The notes under the pieces are model-generated. The model did no database searches. It saw nothing but the letters and a program-made list of their open reading frames with translations, and was not told where the DNA came from. A stretch of DNA of 64,000 nucleotides, taken from NCBI RefSeq assembly GCF_005771435.1, contig NZ_VANI01000010.1, forward strand, positions 124,001 through 188,000, given 5' to 3'. How positions within the stretch are numbered: position 1 is the stretch's first letter; each line of letters opens with the position of its first letter. Positions 17,144 to 27,184 of this stretch are shown here, one piece after another. The translations under genes and the position numbers were made by a program. The stretch comes from Microbulbifer harenosus. Its GTDB lineage: Bacteria > Pseudomonadota > Gammaproteobacteria > Pseudomonadales > Cellvibrionaceae.

Positions 17144-17985
17144 GCTCCCTCCCCCAGATACACCTCGACCACATCCCGGTTGTTCTGCACCTGATCCATG
17201 GTGCCCTCCGCCAGTACCGACCCCTGGTGCAGCACCGTCACCGTGCGCGCGATGCTGCGCACAAATTCCATATCGTGCTCCACCACAATCACCGTGTGTT
17301 TTCCGGCGAGCGACGTCAGCAGCTCCGCCGTGCGCTCCGCCTCTTCCGCCGTCATCCCCGCCACCGGCTCATCCACCAGCAACAGGCGCGGTTCGGCGGC
17401 GAGCAACATGCCGATTTCCAGCCACTGTTTCTGTCCGTGGGACAGTGCACCCGCCAGTTGATGGCGTGACGATTCAAGACCGATGATGCTCAACACCTCG
17501 TCGATGCGGTCGCGTTCACTGCCAGACAATCTTGCGGTGAGCGCTCGCCATACCCCCTTGCCGCAGCGCAGGGACAGCTCCAGATTGTGGAACACCGTAT
17601 GCGCCTCGAATACCGTCGGCTTCTGGAATTTGCGGCCGATGCCGAGCTGCGCGATTTCCGCCTCGTCGTGGGCCAGCAGATCGATATTCTGGCCGAACCA
17701 GGCACTGCCACTGTCGCAGCGGGTCTTGCCAGTGATGACATCCATGAGTGTGGTCTTGCCCGCGCCATTGGCGCCAATCAGGCAGCGCAGCTCGCCGTCG
17801 TTCACGTACAGGTTTAAATTGTTCAGTGCGCGAAAGCCGTCGAAGCTGACATTCAGATCCTCCAGATAGAGAATGATGTCTTTCGACACATCCACCATGC
17901 GCCGGCGCGGAATCAGGAAAGGCCAGGTGGTATCCCGGCGCATGACCTCACGCGCCTGCCCAGCCAATTGATGAATACTGTTCAC
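17140..17985 (-). CDS. urtD: Urea ABC transporter ATP-binding protein UrtD
   Basis: 281 aa. ATPase motifs: Walker A GANGAGKTT, the signature in ALSHGQKQWLEIGMLL, Walker B LLLVDEPVAGMTAEEAE. The LSHGQKQWLEI form of the signature is characteristic of UrtD. The core begins at YLEDLNVSFDGF (about residue 40), so there is an N-terminal extension of some 35 residues. The GTG start overlaps the urtC stop (GTGA), which supports it. UrtD is one of two cytoplasmic ATPases that drive urea import. Confidence 0.92.
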   Translation of the reverse strand: MNSIHQLAGQAREVMRRDTTWPFLIPRRRMVDVSKDIILYLEDLNVSFDGFRALNNLNLYVNDGELRCLIGANGAGKTTLMDVITGKTRCDSGSAWFGQNIDLLAHDEAEIAQLGIGRKFQKPTVFEAHTVFHNLELSLRCGKGVWRALTARLSGSERDRIDEVLSIIGLESSRHQLAGALSHGQKQWLEIGMLLAAEPRLLLVDEPVAGMTAEEAERTAELLTSLAGKHTVIVVEHDMEFVRSIARTVTVLHQGSVLAEGTMDQVQNNRDVVEVYLGEGA

Positions 17986-19175
17986 GCGCTTACCTCCCCC
18001 GCGGACAACTGGCCAGAATTTTCGCGCCAGCTTTTTTCACCGTGTTTTTCCCTGCGCATGCCGACGGCAAACCGCTCAAAGATTCCCGCCAGCCCGCGCG
18101 GCAGATACACAGTCACGATCACAAACAGCGCGCCCAGGGCGAACAGCCAGGCATCCGGCATCAGCGCGGTAAAACGGGTCTTGGCGTAATTCACCAGCAG
18201 CGCACCGACGATGGCGCCATACAGTGTGCCGCGGCCACCCACGGCCACCCACACCACGACCTCGATGGAGTTCAGCGGCGAGAATTCACCGGGATTGATG
18301 ATGCCCACCTGCGGTACATACAGCATGCCGGCCACCGCCGCGATCAGCGCGGAGTACACAAACAGCCACACCTTGTAGTGCTCGGTGCGGTAGCCGAGAA
18401 AACGCGCCCGCGCCTCTGCATCACGCACCGCAACGATCACGCGGCCAAGGCGCGACTGCACGATGGCGCGACTGGAGAGGAACGCAAGCACCAGAAGCAG
18501 AGTGGTCGCGAGCAGCAGTGCCACACGGGTGCCATCCGCCTGCAGATCAAAGCCGAGAATATCCTTGAAGTCTGTAAGACCGTTGTTGCCGCCAAAACCC
18601 ATTTCATTGCGGAAAAATGCCAGCATCAGCGCATAGGTCAACGCCTGGGTCATGATCGACAGATACACACCGGTAACCCGGGAGCGAAACGCCAACCAAC
18701 CGAAACCGAATGCCAGCAACCCTGGCACCAGCAGCGCCATCAGTACGGCAAACCAGAATTGATCCATGCCGAACCAGAACCAGGGCAGTTCCTGCCAGTT
18801 GAGGAACACCATAAAATCCGGCAGGTCGGCGTTACCATACACACCGCGGTCACCGATCTGACGCATCAGGTACATACCCATGCCGTAGCCGCCGAGGGCA
18901 AAAAATGCCCCGTGGCCGAGACTCAGAATGCCGCAATATCCCCAGATGATATCCACCGCCATGGCGAGCATGGCGAAGCACAGGTATTTGCCCATCAGGG
19001 TGATGGTGTAGGTGCTGACATACAACGGCGAGTCCGCCGGCAGCAGCAGGTTCGCCGCGGACATGGTAAGTGTTACCAGCAACAGAATGCCCACCAGCCA
19101 GGAGCTGCCGCGCCCGGGTTGGCGAAATTCGGCGAACCACTGGCCGAACGATCTGAGAGCGCTCAATGTATTCAT
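17982..19175 (-). CDS. urtC: Urea ABC transporter permease UrtC
   Basis: 397 aa from the ATG that overlaps the urtB stop (ATGA); an upstream in-frame start would lie wholly inside urtB. It is a branched-chain-type ABC permease with about 9-10 membrane helices, containing LCFAMLAMAVDIIWGYCGILSLGHGAFFALGGYGMGMY (about residues 62-100) and the late GGRGTLYGAIVGALLVN. These are UrtC/LivM features. It pairs with UrtB to form the membrane channel for urea. Confidence 0.92.
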   Translation of the reverse strand: MNTLSALRSFGQWFAEFRQPGRGSSWLVGILLLVTLTMSAANLLLPADSPLYVSTYTITLMGKYLCFAMLAMAVDIIWGYCGILSLGHGAFFALGGYGMGMYLMRQIGDRGVYGNADLPDFMVFLNWQELPWFWFGMDQFWFAVLMALLVPGLLAFGFGWLAFRSRVTGVYLSIMTQALTYALMLAFFRNEMGFGGNNGLTDFKDILGFDLQADGTRVALLLATTLLLVLAFLSSRAIVQSRLGRVIVAVRDAEARARFLGYRTEHYKVWLFVYSALIAAVAGMLYVPQVGIINPGEFSPLNSIEVVVWVAVGGRGTLYGAIVGALLVNYAKTRFTALMPDAWLFALGALFVIVTVYLPRGLAGIFERFAVGMRREKHGEKSWRENSGQLSAGEVSA

Positions 19176-20797
19176 TCCGCCGCCCTCCCGCGCTGGGGAA
19201 ACAGCCCTTTCGGCCGCTTCTGGATAAACAGAATCAGGCACACCAGCACGATGATATTCGCAAGCACTGCACCGGTAGCAGGCTCGAGGAATTTGTTCGC
19301 CACCCCCAGCGAGAAACCGCCCACCAAAGTGCCGAGCAGGTTGCCCACACCGCCAAATACCACCACCATGAACGAGTCGATGATGTAGGACTGGCCGAGG
19401 TTCGGCCCCACGTTCGTCAGCTGCGACAGCGCCACTCCCGCAACACCGGCGATACCGGAACCGAGGCCGAAGGTCATGGCATCCACCAGTTCCGTGCGCA
19501 CCCCCATGGCCTTGGCCATATCGCGGTTCTGGGACACCGCGCGCACATTCAGGCCGAGGGAGGATTTTTTAAGAATCGCCACCAGCGCGGCAAATACCGC
19601 CAGCGCGAACAGCAGGATGTACAGGCGGTTGTAGGTGAGGGAAAACACCGGATTAATTACCAGCGAACCGCTCATCCAGCCCGGCGTGACGACCTGCATA
19701 TTCAGTGGCGAGAAAATACTGCGCACGGCCTGCTGCAGGATCAGGCTGAGGCCGAAGGTGGCCAGCAAGGTTTCCAGCGGTCGCCCCTGCAGATGGCGAA
19801 TGACGCCGCGTTCGATCAGCACGCCCACGCCGCCGGAAACCAGAAAGGCCGCCGGCACCGCCAGCAACAGTGAGTATTCGATGGCACCGGGCATCAGCTG
19901 CTGGATCACGTAAGTGGTATAAGCCCCCAGCATGATCATTTCGCCGTGGGCCATATTGATGACGCCCATCACACCGAAAGTGATGGCGAGGCCGATGGCC
20001 GCGAGCAACAGCACCGAGCCCAGGCTCAGGCCGAAAAACAGTTGCTCCATCTGCCCATAAAATTCCACGCGCCCGGCAATCTTATCCAGCGCCTTTTGCG
20101 CGGCGGCCTTTACCGCAACCTCCTGCTCGCCGTCGTCGTTCAGCAGCCGCTGCAACTGGTTGCGCACCGGCGCCTCCAGCCGCCCACTCATGATTTCAAT
20201 GGCAGCAAGCCGCTCTTCAAGCACGCGGCTGTCGCGCAGTTGCACCATGGCGTCGGCGAGCGCAATCACCTCCTGTACTTGCGCACTGGCACCCGCCGTC
20301 TCCGCGCTGCGCAGCAGGCGCATATTCTGGCTGCTCAGGTCATCCAGGATCGAAAGCACTGCGGCATGTTGCTGCTCTTCGCTGCCGTGCAGGAGATCGA
20401 TACGCGCGATGGCGTCGCGCAACTGGCTGCGCAGACGGTTATTCACTCGGATTTTTTTGAGATCCCGGGAAGCGAATGCAGCAAGTTTTCTGTCATTGAA
20501 AATCTCACGGCCGACAAGCCTTCCCGCACGGTCTTTTGTTACCGCGACAAGTTTGTCGCTCTCTTTGACGGCGTAGAGTTCGCCCGCCAGCATGGCCTCA
20601 AACAGTGGACGCATTTCCGCCCCGCCGGCCTGTTCCAGTTGCTGTACCAGCTCGCCGGTTTTCTTCAGGCTGGCATTCGGGATTTGCTGAAGCAGCTCGC
20701 CCACAGCAGGTGCTGTGGGCGGTGTTTGCGCCAGCGGACTGCCGGCTGGCAGCAGCAGGGCCGCCACCAGCCAAAGGCTGTGTAGTAAAAATTTCAC
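19172..20797 (-). CDS. urtB: Urea ABC transporter permease UrtB with N-terminal periplasmic extension
   Basis: 541 aa with a GTG start and GGAG 6 nt upstream. Residues 1-23 look like a signal peptide; residues about 24-245 form a soluble, helical domain; the permease proper starts near FGLSLGSVLLLAAIGLAITFGVMGVINMAHGEMIMLGAYTTY (LivH-like, about residues 250-295). A long N-terminal part is normal for UrtB of many proteobacteria, but its function is not established. It follows urtA by 53 nt and overlaps urtC. Confidence 0.92.
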   Translation of the reverse strand: MKFLLHSLWLVAALLLPAGSPLAQTPPTAPAVGELLQQIPNASLKKTGELVQQLEQAGGAEMRPLFEAMLAGELYAVKESDKLVAVTKDRAGRLVGREIFNDRKLAAFASRDLKKIRVNNRLRSQLRDAIARIDLLHGSEEQQHAAVLSILDDLSSQNMRLLRSAETAGASAQVQEVIALADAMVQLRDSRVLEERLAAIEIMSGRLEAPVRNQLQRLLNDDGEQEVAVKAAAQKALDKIAGRVEFYGQMEQLFFGLSLGSVLLLAAIGLAITFGVMGVINMAHGEMIMLGAYTTYVIQQLMPGAIEYSLLLAVPAAFLVSGGVGVLIERGVIRHLQGRPLETLLATFGLSLILQQAVRSIFSPLNMQVVTPGWMSGSLVINPVFSLTYNRLYILLFALAVFAALVAILKKSSLGLNVRAVSQNRDMAKAMGVRTELVDAMTFGLGSGIAGVAGVALSQLTNVGPNLGQSYIIDSFMVVVFGGVGNLLGTLVGGFSLGVANKFLEPATGAVLANIIVLVCLILFIQKRPKGLFPQRGRAAE

Positions 20798-20850
20798 TAC
20801 CTTCTCCGCAATTGTGTTACCGCGTTACATGTGACATCAGGCGCGAGCGG

Positions 20851-22137
20851 TCACTTGGCCTGACCGCTACAGGCCTTGGATTCGGTGTTGTAGTTGCCGC
20901 ACTTGATCGGTGCGGTCCAGTCGGCGATCAGATCTTTGGAGCCCGGCAGGAAGTCGGACCAGGCGTCGCCGGCGACGACATCATCGGTGGCCCACACCAC
21001 TTCAAACTGACCGTTGTCCTGGATCTCGCCGATAAATACCGGCTTGGACAGATGATGGTTTTTGTTCATTTTCGCCACGCCACCGGTCAGGTTTGGAAAC
21101 TCGATGCCGATCATCGCCTGCTCCACCGCATCCACATTCGTGGTTCCGGCCTTTTCCACCGCCTTGGCCCACATATTGAAACCGATATAGGTGGCTTCCA
21201 TGGGGTCATTGGTCACGCGCTTTTCGTCGCCGATGAATTTCTTCCACTGCTGCACGAAATACTCGTTGGCTTCGCTATCGATGCCCTGGAAGTAATTCCA
21301 CGCCGCCAGGTGGCCTACCAGCGGGCCGGTATCGATACCGGAGAGTTCCTCTTCACCTACGGAGAAGGCCACTACCGGAATGTCTTCGGAGCTGACACCC
21401 TGGTTGGCGAGTTCCTTGTAGAAGGGCACGTTGGCATCGCCGTTGATGGTGGACACTACCGCGGTTTTCTTGCCGGCACTGCCGAACTTCTTGATATCGG
21501 AAACGATGCTCTGCCAGTCGGAGTGGCCGAAGGGGGTGTAATTGACCAGGATGTCCTCTTTCGCCACGCCCTTGGATTCCAGGTAGGCTTCCAGAATCTT
21601 GTTGGTCGTGCGCGGATAGACATAGTCGGTACCGGCGAGCACCCAGCGCTCCACTTCCAGATCCGACATCAGGTAATCCACCGCGGGAATCGCCTGCTGG
21701 TTCGGTGAGGCACCGGTGTAGAACACATTCTTCGAGGACTCTTCCCCTTCGTACTGCACCGGGTAGAACATCAACCCGTTCAGTTCCTCGATCACCGGCA
21801 ACACGGACTTGCGCGATACCGATGTCCAGCAACCGAAGATCACGTCTACTTTGTCCTTGGTGAGCAGTTCGCGGGCCTTTTCCGCAAACAGTGGCCAGTC
21901 GGAGGCCGGGTCTACCACCACCGCTTCCAGTTTCTTGCCCAGCAGGCCGCCCTTGCGGTTCTGCTCGTCCACCATCATCAGCACCGTGTCTTTCAGCGTG
22001 GTTTCACTGATAGCCATGGTGCCGGACAGGGAGTGCAGCACGCCCACTTTAATGGTTTCCGCGGCGAGCACGGCGCTGCTGATCACGCTGGTGCCGGCAG
22101 CGAAGGCGAGGCCGGCAACGAATTTCTTCAGTTTCAT
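20851..22137 (-). CDS. urtA: Urea ABC transporter substrate-binding protein UrtA
   Basis: 428 aa. The signal peptide (about residues 1-25, ending AVLAAE) is followed by a type I periplasmic binding fold: IKVGVLHSLSGTMAISETTLKD, VVDPASDWPLFAEKA, and IFGCWTSVSRKSVLPVIEE, which are characteristic UrtA blocks. The ATG has GGAG at a 7-nt spacing. It captures urea (and possibly short amides) in the periplasm for UrtBCDE. It lies 30 nt downstream of the porin gene. Confidence 0.93.
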   Translation of the reverse strand: MKLKKFVAGLAFAAGTSVISSAVLAAETIKVGVLHSLSGTMAISETTLKDTVLMMVDEQNRKGGLLGKKLEAVVVDPASDWPLFAEKARELLTKDKVDVIFGCWTSVSRKSVLPVIEELNGLMFYPVQYEGEESSKNVFYTGASPNQQAIPAVDYLMSDLEVERWVLAGTDYVYPRTTNKILEAYLESKGVAKEDILVNYTPFGHSDWQSIVSDIKKFGSAGKKTAVVSTINGDANVPFYKELANQGVSSEDIPVVAFSVGEEELSGIDTGPLVGHLAAWNYFQGIDSEANEYFVQQWKKFIGDEKRVTNDPMEATYIGFNMWAKAVEKAGTTNVDAVEQAMIGIEFPNLTGGVAKMNKNHHLSKPVFIGEIQDNGQFEVVWATDDVVAGDAWSDFLPGSKDLIADWTAPIKCGNYNTESKACSGQAK

Positions 22138-22167
22138 ACATTTGCTCCAGATTCTTGCGGGATTGGT

Positions 22168-23328
22168 TTACAGCTGGACTTGCATGCCGAGGCTCAGCAC
22201 ATCGACGTCGGCGCCGGCGTAGCCGGACGCGTTGGCATCACCGGACACATAGTTGAAGTTGAGCCGGGTGTTGTGGCCATTGACCACATAGTTGAGACCG
22301 AACTCGGTGGCGCTGCTGCTGGCGGCGTCGGAGGGACTGTTTTCCACCAGCCGCACGTAGGGCTGGAACTTGCCGGGGCCAACGTCAGTGGGGAAAAGGT
22401 AGGCGGCGGTGGCAAAGGCGGACTCGCCGTCGAACAGGCAGAAGCAGTCGTCGGTGAGCGGTTGCGAAGCCAATGTGTAATCCGCATCGAAGCTTTTGTA
22501 TTCGGCTTCCAGCGTTACCACACCGCCGCCAGTGAGTACGGTTTCCGACAGCAGGTCGATGGTCCAGCCGGAGAAATCCCCCGCCTCGAACTCACTGCCC
22601 ACACCGTCTTCCTGGCTCTGCAGGGAGAGTGCGAGGGTCAGGATATTGCCGAGCCCACCGTAGTAGGTGGAGCTGGTGTAGTAGCCGGGGTTGGCTTCCA
22701 TATTCAGGAAGTTGTAGGCAAAGCGCGCCGCGTAGAGTGGATTGTCGTCCTGGTTGCTGTACTCATCCACGCCGTAGAAAGTGCCCGCGGCATACTGGAA
22801 CTTGCCGGCGGTACCCCAGAAGGTGACCCCCTCATCGCGCCCGATCAACCCCGCCTGTCCGCTTTGGTCGGAGGCATAGAGAGGCTGGCGATACTGGTTC
22901 CAGCTGAGGCCGTAGAAGGGCCCGCTCATTTCGATGCGGTCCGCCGGGGTGAGCATGCGCCCTACCCAGATGTTGAACCCGGGCGAGAACTCAAACTGCG
23001 CGATCGCATCCAGAACGTCGGCGGTATCGCCGTCGCGCTGCTGCAGGTTGAAAGTAAATTTCACATTGTCGTGCAGCGAACCACTGGTGTAGATACGGAT
23101 ATCCGGCAGGGTAAATTCACTGTCGCCGTCCACCGACTGGAACTGCCCACGGAACCCGGCGCCGACGCTGAACGTCTGCCCACCCTCGGATTCAAACGAG
23201 GCCCCGGCCACCGCGGACAGCGGCATCACCGCGCCCGCCATCACGGCCAGCGTACACACACGGCTGAGTAAACGCTGTTTCGACTGAGTTTCGGCTTGCA
23301 TTCGAGCACCCCATGACACCTTCTCCAT
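22168..23328 (-). CDS. Outer-membrane porin-like protein leading the urt operon
   Basis: About 386 aa from the ATG with GAGGGG at a 6-nt spacing (a further ATG 27 nt in, MQAETQSKQ, is also possible). A signal peptide ends near PLSAVAGA. The mature part is beta-barrel-like with alternating hydrophobic residues, starts FSVGAGFRGQFQSVDGD, contains EFSPGFNIWVGRMLTPADR (phosphate-selective-porin-like layout), and ends in VLSLGMQVQL. I cannot name a closer family. As first gene of the urea importer operon it may let urea through the outer membrane; this is inference from position only. Confidence 0.75.
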   Translation of the reverse strand: MEKVSWGARMQAETQSKQRLLSRVCTLAVMAGAVMPLSAVAGASFESEGGQTFSVGAGFRGQFQSVDGDSEFTLPDIRIYTSGSLHDNVKFTFNLQQRDGDTADVLDAIAQFEFSPGFNIWVGRMLTPADRIEMSGPFYGLSWNQYRQPLYASDQSGQAGLIGRDEGVTFWGTAGKFQYAAGTFYGVDEYSNQDDNPLYAARFAYNFLNMEANPGYYTSSTYYGGLGNILTLALSLQSQEDGVGSEFEAGDFSGWTIDLLSETVLTGGGVVTLEAEYKSFDADYTLASQPLTDDCFCLFDGESAFATAAYLFPTDVGPGKFQPYVRLVENSPSDAASSSATEFGLNYVVNGHNTRLNFNYVSGDANASGYAGADVDVLSLGMQVQL

Positions 23329-23521
23329 GTCCATCCCCTCTTGCGAATCGTTGGTATCTATTGGTAATTTTCTGGCGATACCGATTATTCGACCCGGGGC
23401 ACAGGGGGACCATACGCACAATGGCGCGGGCAACTACGTCATTTGACGGTTTTCAGTCGCAAGGGTAGGCATACACTAAGGGTCAATGACATCGAGGTTC
23501 GATATATCCACTTCAGGTGGG

Positions 23522-23646
23522 CTGAAGGGGGCGATATCTGGTGCAGGTTCTCGAGACCTTCCGCGAGAGGGACCTCGCGGAAGAGCCCCCATGGATGGGT
23601 TTACGGCGTGTCTCGAGAACCTGCACCAGATAGCGTTCCCGCCACC
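23522..23646 (+). repeat. Structured repeat copy 2 (subfamily A)
   Basis: Lies in the divergent gap between the porin-urt operon and the hybrid kinase gene. Outer 7-mer GGGGGCG pairs with CGTTCCC (two wobble pairs); the 22-bp arm 23536-23557 pairs perfectly with 23610-23631 and shares little sequence with copy 1; hairpin 23559-23582 has AGGGA in its loop; hairpin 23586-23599 has ATGGA; right border GCCACC. The linker CCCCCATGGATGGGT and ACGGCGTGTCTC are shared with copy 1. The rest of the 388-bp gap (23329-23716) has no gene. Confidence 0.85.
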
Positions 23647-23716
23647 TTTATCGAATCCGGTATTCTTGTTGCATCAAAAAACAGAATGACGAGAAACAGG
23701 CGGTAGGCAGCACCCG

Positions 23717-26700
23717 GTGATTGGCATTTTTACGGGCGACAATAACGACAACGAACAACAGGCCATGCGACCCGCACAACAGGTTTTCCGCGTACGGCGG
23801 ACCTACAACAAGTGGGTAGGGGACGAAACCCTCGAGGACTTCGCACTGCGTTTTACCGCCGTGCGCGGGCGCCGCTTTACCATCGAACAGGTAGCCAAGA
23901 CCGCCCTCGGCGCCACCGCCTTTCTCGCGCTGGAAGCCATCGCCGCTGCGGTAACCCTCAACTACGGTTTCATCAACACCATCGCCGCCATGCTCGCGGT
24001 GGCCGCGGTAATTTTCATTACCGGCTTTCCCATCACCTACTACGCCGCCAAACACGGCCTCGACATCGACCTGCTCACCCGCGGCGCCGGCTTCGGCTAT
24101 CTCGGTTCCACCATTACCTCGCTGATCTACGCCAGTTTCACCTTCATTTTCTTCGCCATCGAAGCGGCGATCCTCACCTCCGCCCTGCACGCCCTGCTGG
24201 GCATACCACCGGCGGTCGGCTACATCCTGTGCGCCGTTGCCGTGATTCCCATCGTCACCCACGGCATCCGCGCGGTGAGCAAATTCCAGATCGGCACCCA
24301 GCCCCTGTGGCTGCTGCTGCAGTGTCTCGCGCTCGGCATTGCCGCCTGGTTTGAAATTTCCCGGGTGGAAGACTGGACGCGCTACGCCCCGCAACACAAC
24401 CCGGCCGCTGCCGGGTTCAACTGGATGCTGTTCGGCGCCGCCAGTGCGGTATTTTTCGCCATGGTGGCGCAGATCGGCGAGCAGGTGGATTACCTGCGGT
24501 TCATGCCGGAGAAGACCCGCGAGAACCGCGCGCGCTGGTGGTTCTGGCTGACGCTGGCGGGACCGGGCTGGATTTTTATCGGCCTGATCAAGATGCTGTT
24601 CGGCTCTTTCCTCGCCTATCTCGCCATCACCCGCGGCGCCTCCAGCCTGCAGGCGGCGGACCCGGTATACATGTACCAGATGGTGTTCAACTACCTCACC
24701 CAGTCGCCCACCATGGCGCTGATCCTCGCCGGGGTGATGGTGGTGATCTCGCAGATGAAGATCAATGTGACCAATGCCTATGCCGGCTCCATCGCCTGGT
24801 CGAACTTTTTCTCACGCCTCACCCGCAGCCATCCGGGGCGGGTGGTGTGGCTGGTGTTCAATGTGAGCATCGCGCTGATCCTGATGGAGCTCGGCATCTA
24901 TCGCGCGCTGGAGGGCGTGCTGGGGATTTTCTCACTGGTGGCAATCAGCTGGCTCGGGTGCCTGGCGGCGGACCTGATGATCAACAAGCCCCTGGGAATC
25001 AGCCCGCCCTATGTGGAGTTCAAGCGCTCGCACCTGTACGACTTCAACCCGGTGGGTGTAGGGTCGATGCTGCTCGCCTCCATCGTCGGGATTCTGTGTT
25101 ACCTGGGGCAGTTCGGCGACGGCGCGAAAAACTTTGCCAGCTTTATCAGTCTCGCCATCTGTTTTGTGATGGTGCCCTTTCTCGGCGCGTTGACCCGCGG
25201 GCATTTTTATCTCGCCCGCCACCGGGATTCGCTGGATGGCAGCGACGCATCCCATGACAGCACCATTCACTGCGCCAAGACCTGTTGCATTTGCGAGAAC
25301 GATTTTGAGCCCGCGGACATGAGCCACTGCCCGGCCTATCAGGGCCCCATTTGCTCCCTGTGCTGCTCACTGGATTCCCGCTGCCTCGACACCTGCAAGC
25401 CGGATGCGCGCTTTTCCCGGCAGCTGCTCGATAAAGTGAAAATGCTGGTGCCCGCGCCGATGCGTCCCAATGTGGACGCGCGCCTCGGGCGTTTTGCGGC
25501 ACTGCTGCTCGGAGCTGCTGCTTGTATCGCCGGCATGCTGTCGTTGATATACGGGCAAATGGCGCCATCCACCGCGGCGGAGGCAGCCATGTTGCAACAG
25601 GCGTTGTGGACGCTGTTTGTGCTGCTGGTGCTGATCGCCGGAGTACTGTGCTGGCTGCTACTTCTCACCCACGACAGTCGCGTGGTGGCGCAAACGGAAT
25701 CCAACCGGCAGACCCGCCTGCTGCTGAACGAAATCGAAGCGCACAAGGAAACCGACCGCGCGCTGCAACAGGCCAAGGAACAGGCGGAGAACGCCAACAG
25801 TGCCAAAAGCCGCTACCTGTCCGGGATCAGCCACGAGCTGCGCACGCCACTGCAGTCCATCCTCGGTTACGCGCAGCTGCTGAACCAGCAGCCGGATATT
25901 CCGGAAAAGCACCGCAACGGCCTGCGGATTATCAAGCGCAGCGGCGAATACCTGACAGATCTCATCGAGGGGCTGCTGGACATTTCCAAGATCGAGGCCG
26001 GGCGCCTGGATATCTATCGCAACCAGGTGCGTCTTCCCGAGCTGCTGGAGCAGATGGTGGACATGTTTCGCCCGCAGGCGGAGGCCAAGGGTATCCAGCT
26101 GCACTGCCATATTCACAGCCCGCTGCCCTCCACCGTAATCGCCGACGAAAAGCGCCTGCGCCAGATTTTGATCAACCTTCTGTCCAATGCCATCAAATAC
26201 ACCTGCGAAGGCCAGGTGGAGTTTCATATCCGCTATCGCAACCAGGTGGCGGAATTCACCATTGCCGATACCGGTGTGGGCATTCACCCGGAGGATCAGG
26301 CGCGCATCCTCAAACCTTTCGAACGGGTGCGCAACGGCAATGGCCCGACGGTGACCGGCACCGGGCTCGGCCTCACCATCGCCTACCTGCTGACAGAAAT
26401 CATGGGCGGAGAGCTGCGCATGCACAGTGAACCCGGCAAGGGCAGCCGCTTTACGGTTTCACTGCTGTTGTCGTGGGTGAATTCAGACCACCGGCGCGAG
26501 GCACCCGCGCGCCGGATCAGTGGGTATACCGGCGCACGGCGTCGTGTGATGGTGGTGGACGACGATCCCATCCACCGCGGTCTCATTGGCGACCTGCTGA
26601 TTCCCATGGGGTTCTCACTGATGGAGGCGCAGAGTGCAGAAGACTGTCTGGCATTGGTGCAGCAGCAGCAACCGGACCTTTTTTTGCTGGACGTAAGCAT

Positions 26701-27184
26701 GCCCGGTACGGATGGTCTGGCCCTGGCGGAAATACTGCGCGCTCGGGGCATCGGTGCGCCAATTGTGATGCTCTCTGCCGATGCCAAGGAGCGCCACCTG
26801 AAACCCGGCGACGCGCCCCGCGCTCACCACGATGCCTACCTGGTAAAACCGCTGGTGAACCAGAAACTGTTCGACACCCTGGCGCAGTGGCTGGATCTCG
26901 AGTGGCGCTATGACGACACGCCCGAGGCCGTGCACCCGGTGACCGGTACTGCGAACAATACAGCGATCGCCAGCGACGATGCCCCCCTGCCGGAACACCC
27001 CCTGTTGGCAGAGCTGCTGGCCTATGCGCGCATCGGCTATCGCAGCGGTGTACACCGCACCCTCGACCGGATTGCCGGCGAGGCGATAGTGCCCGCACCA
27101 CAGATCGAAAAACTCCGCCAGCTGGCGGACACCATGCGTTTTGAGCAACTGAGCGAAGCGCTTGCACACAAGGAATCCCCATGA
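23717..27184 (+). CDS. NCS1-permease-like/histidine kinase/receiver hybrid protein
   Basis: 1155 aa from a GTG; an ATG at 23765 is an equally possible start and neither has a strong ribosome site. Domains in order: residues about 30-500, a 12-helix NCS1 (purine/cytosine permease) transporter-like domain; 519-560, a Cys-rich segment with CCIC, CSLCC and C-rich spacing that could bind zinc; about 593-660, two further membrane segments; His706 in the H-box SHELRTP, then ATPase boxes NLLSNAIKY, DTGVGI and GTGLGLT; a receiver domain with phospho-acceptor Asp992 in LLDVSMPGTDG; and a 90-residue tail. It overlaps the next gene, a LuxR-type regulator, by ATGA. The transporter domain may act as sensor for a nitrogenous solute, possibly one linked to the divergent urea importer. 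Confidence 0.88.
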   Translation: MIGIFTGDNNDNEQQAMRPAQQVFRVRRTYNKWVGDETLEDFALRFTAVRGRRFTIEQVAKTALGATAFLALEAIAAAVTLNYGFINTIAAMLAVAAVIFITGFPITYYAAKHGLDIDLLTRGAGFGYLGSTITSLIYASFTFIFFAIEAAILTSALHALLGIPPAVGYILCAVAVIPIVTHGIRAVSKFQIGTQPLWLLLQCLALGIAAWFEISRVEDWTRYAPQHNPAAAGFNWMLFGAASAVFFAMVAQIGEQVDYLRFMPEKTRENRARWWFWLTLAGPGWIFIGLIKMLFGSFLAYLAITRGASSLQAADPVYMYQMVFNYLTQSPTMALILAGVMVVISQMKINVTNAYAGSIAWSNFFSRLTRSHPGRVVWLVFNVSIALILMELGIYRALEGVLGIFSLVAISWLGCLAADLMINKPLGISPPYVEFKRSHLYDFNPVGVGSMLLASIVGILCYLGQFGDGAKNFASFISLAICFVMVPFLGALTRGHFYLARHRDSLDGSDASHDSTIHCAKTCCICENDFEPADMSHCPAYQGPICSLCCSLDSRCLDTCKPDARFSRQLLDKVKMLVPAPMRPNVDARLGRFAALLLGAAACIAGMLSLIYGQMAPSTAAEAAMLQQALWTLFVLLVLIAGVLCWLLLLTHDSRVVAQTESNRQTRLLLNEIEAHKETDRALQQAKEQAENANSAKSRYLSGISHELRTPLQSILGYAQLLNQQPDIPEKHRNGLRIIKRSGEYLTDLIEGLLDISKIEAGRLDIYRNQVRLPELLEQMVDMFRPQAEAKGIQLHCHIHSPLPSTVIADEKRLRQILINLLSNAIKYTCEGQVEFHIRYRNQVAEFTIADTGVGIHPEDQARILKPFERVRNGNGPTVTGTGLGLTIAYLLTEIMGGELRMHSEPGKGSRFTVSLLLSWVNSDHRREAPARRISGYTGARRRVMVVDDDPIHRGLIGDLLIPMGFSLMEAQSAEDCLALVQQQQPDLFLLDVSMPGTDGLALAEILRARGIGAPIVMLSADAKERHLKPGDAPRAHHDAYLVKPLVNQKLFDTLAQWLDLEWRYDDTPEAVHPVTGTANNTAIASDDAPLPEHPLLAELLAYARIGYRSGVHRTLDRIAGEAIVPAPQIEKLRQLADTMRFEQLSEALAHKESP

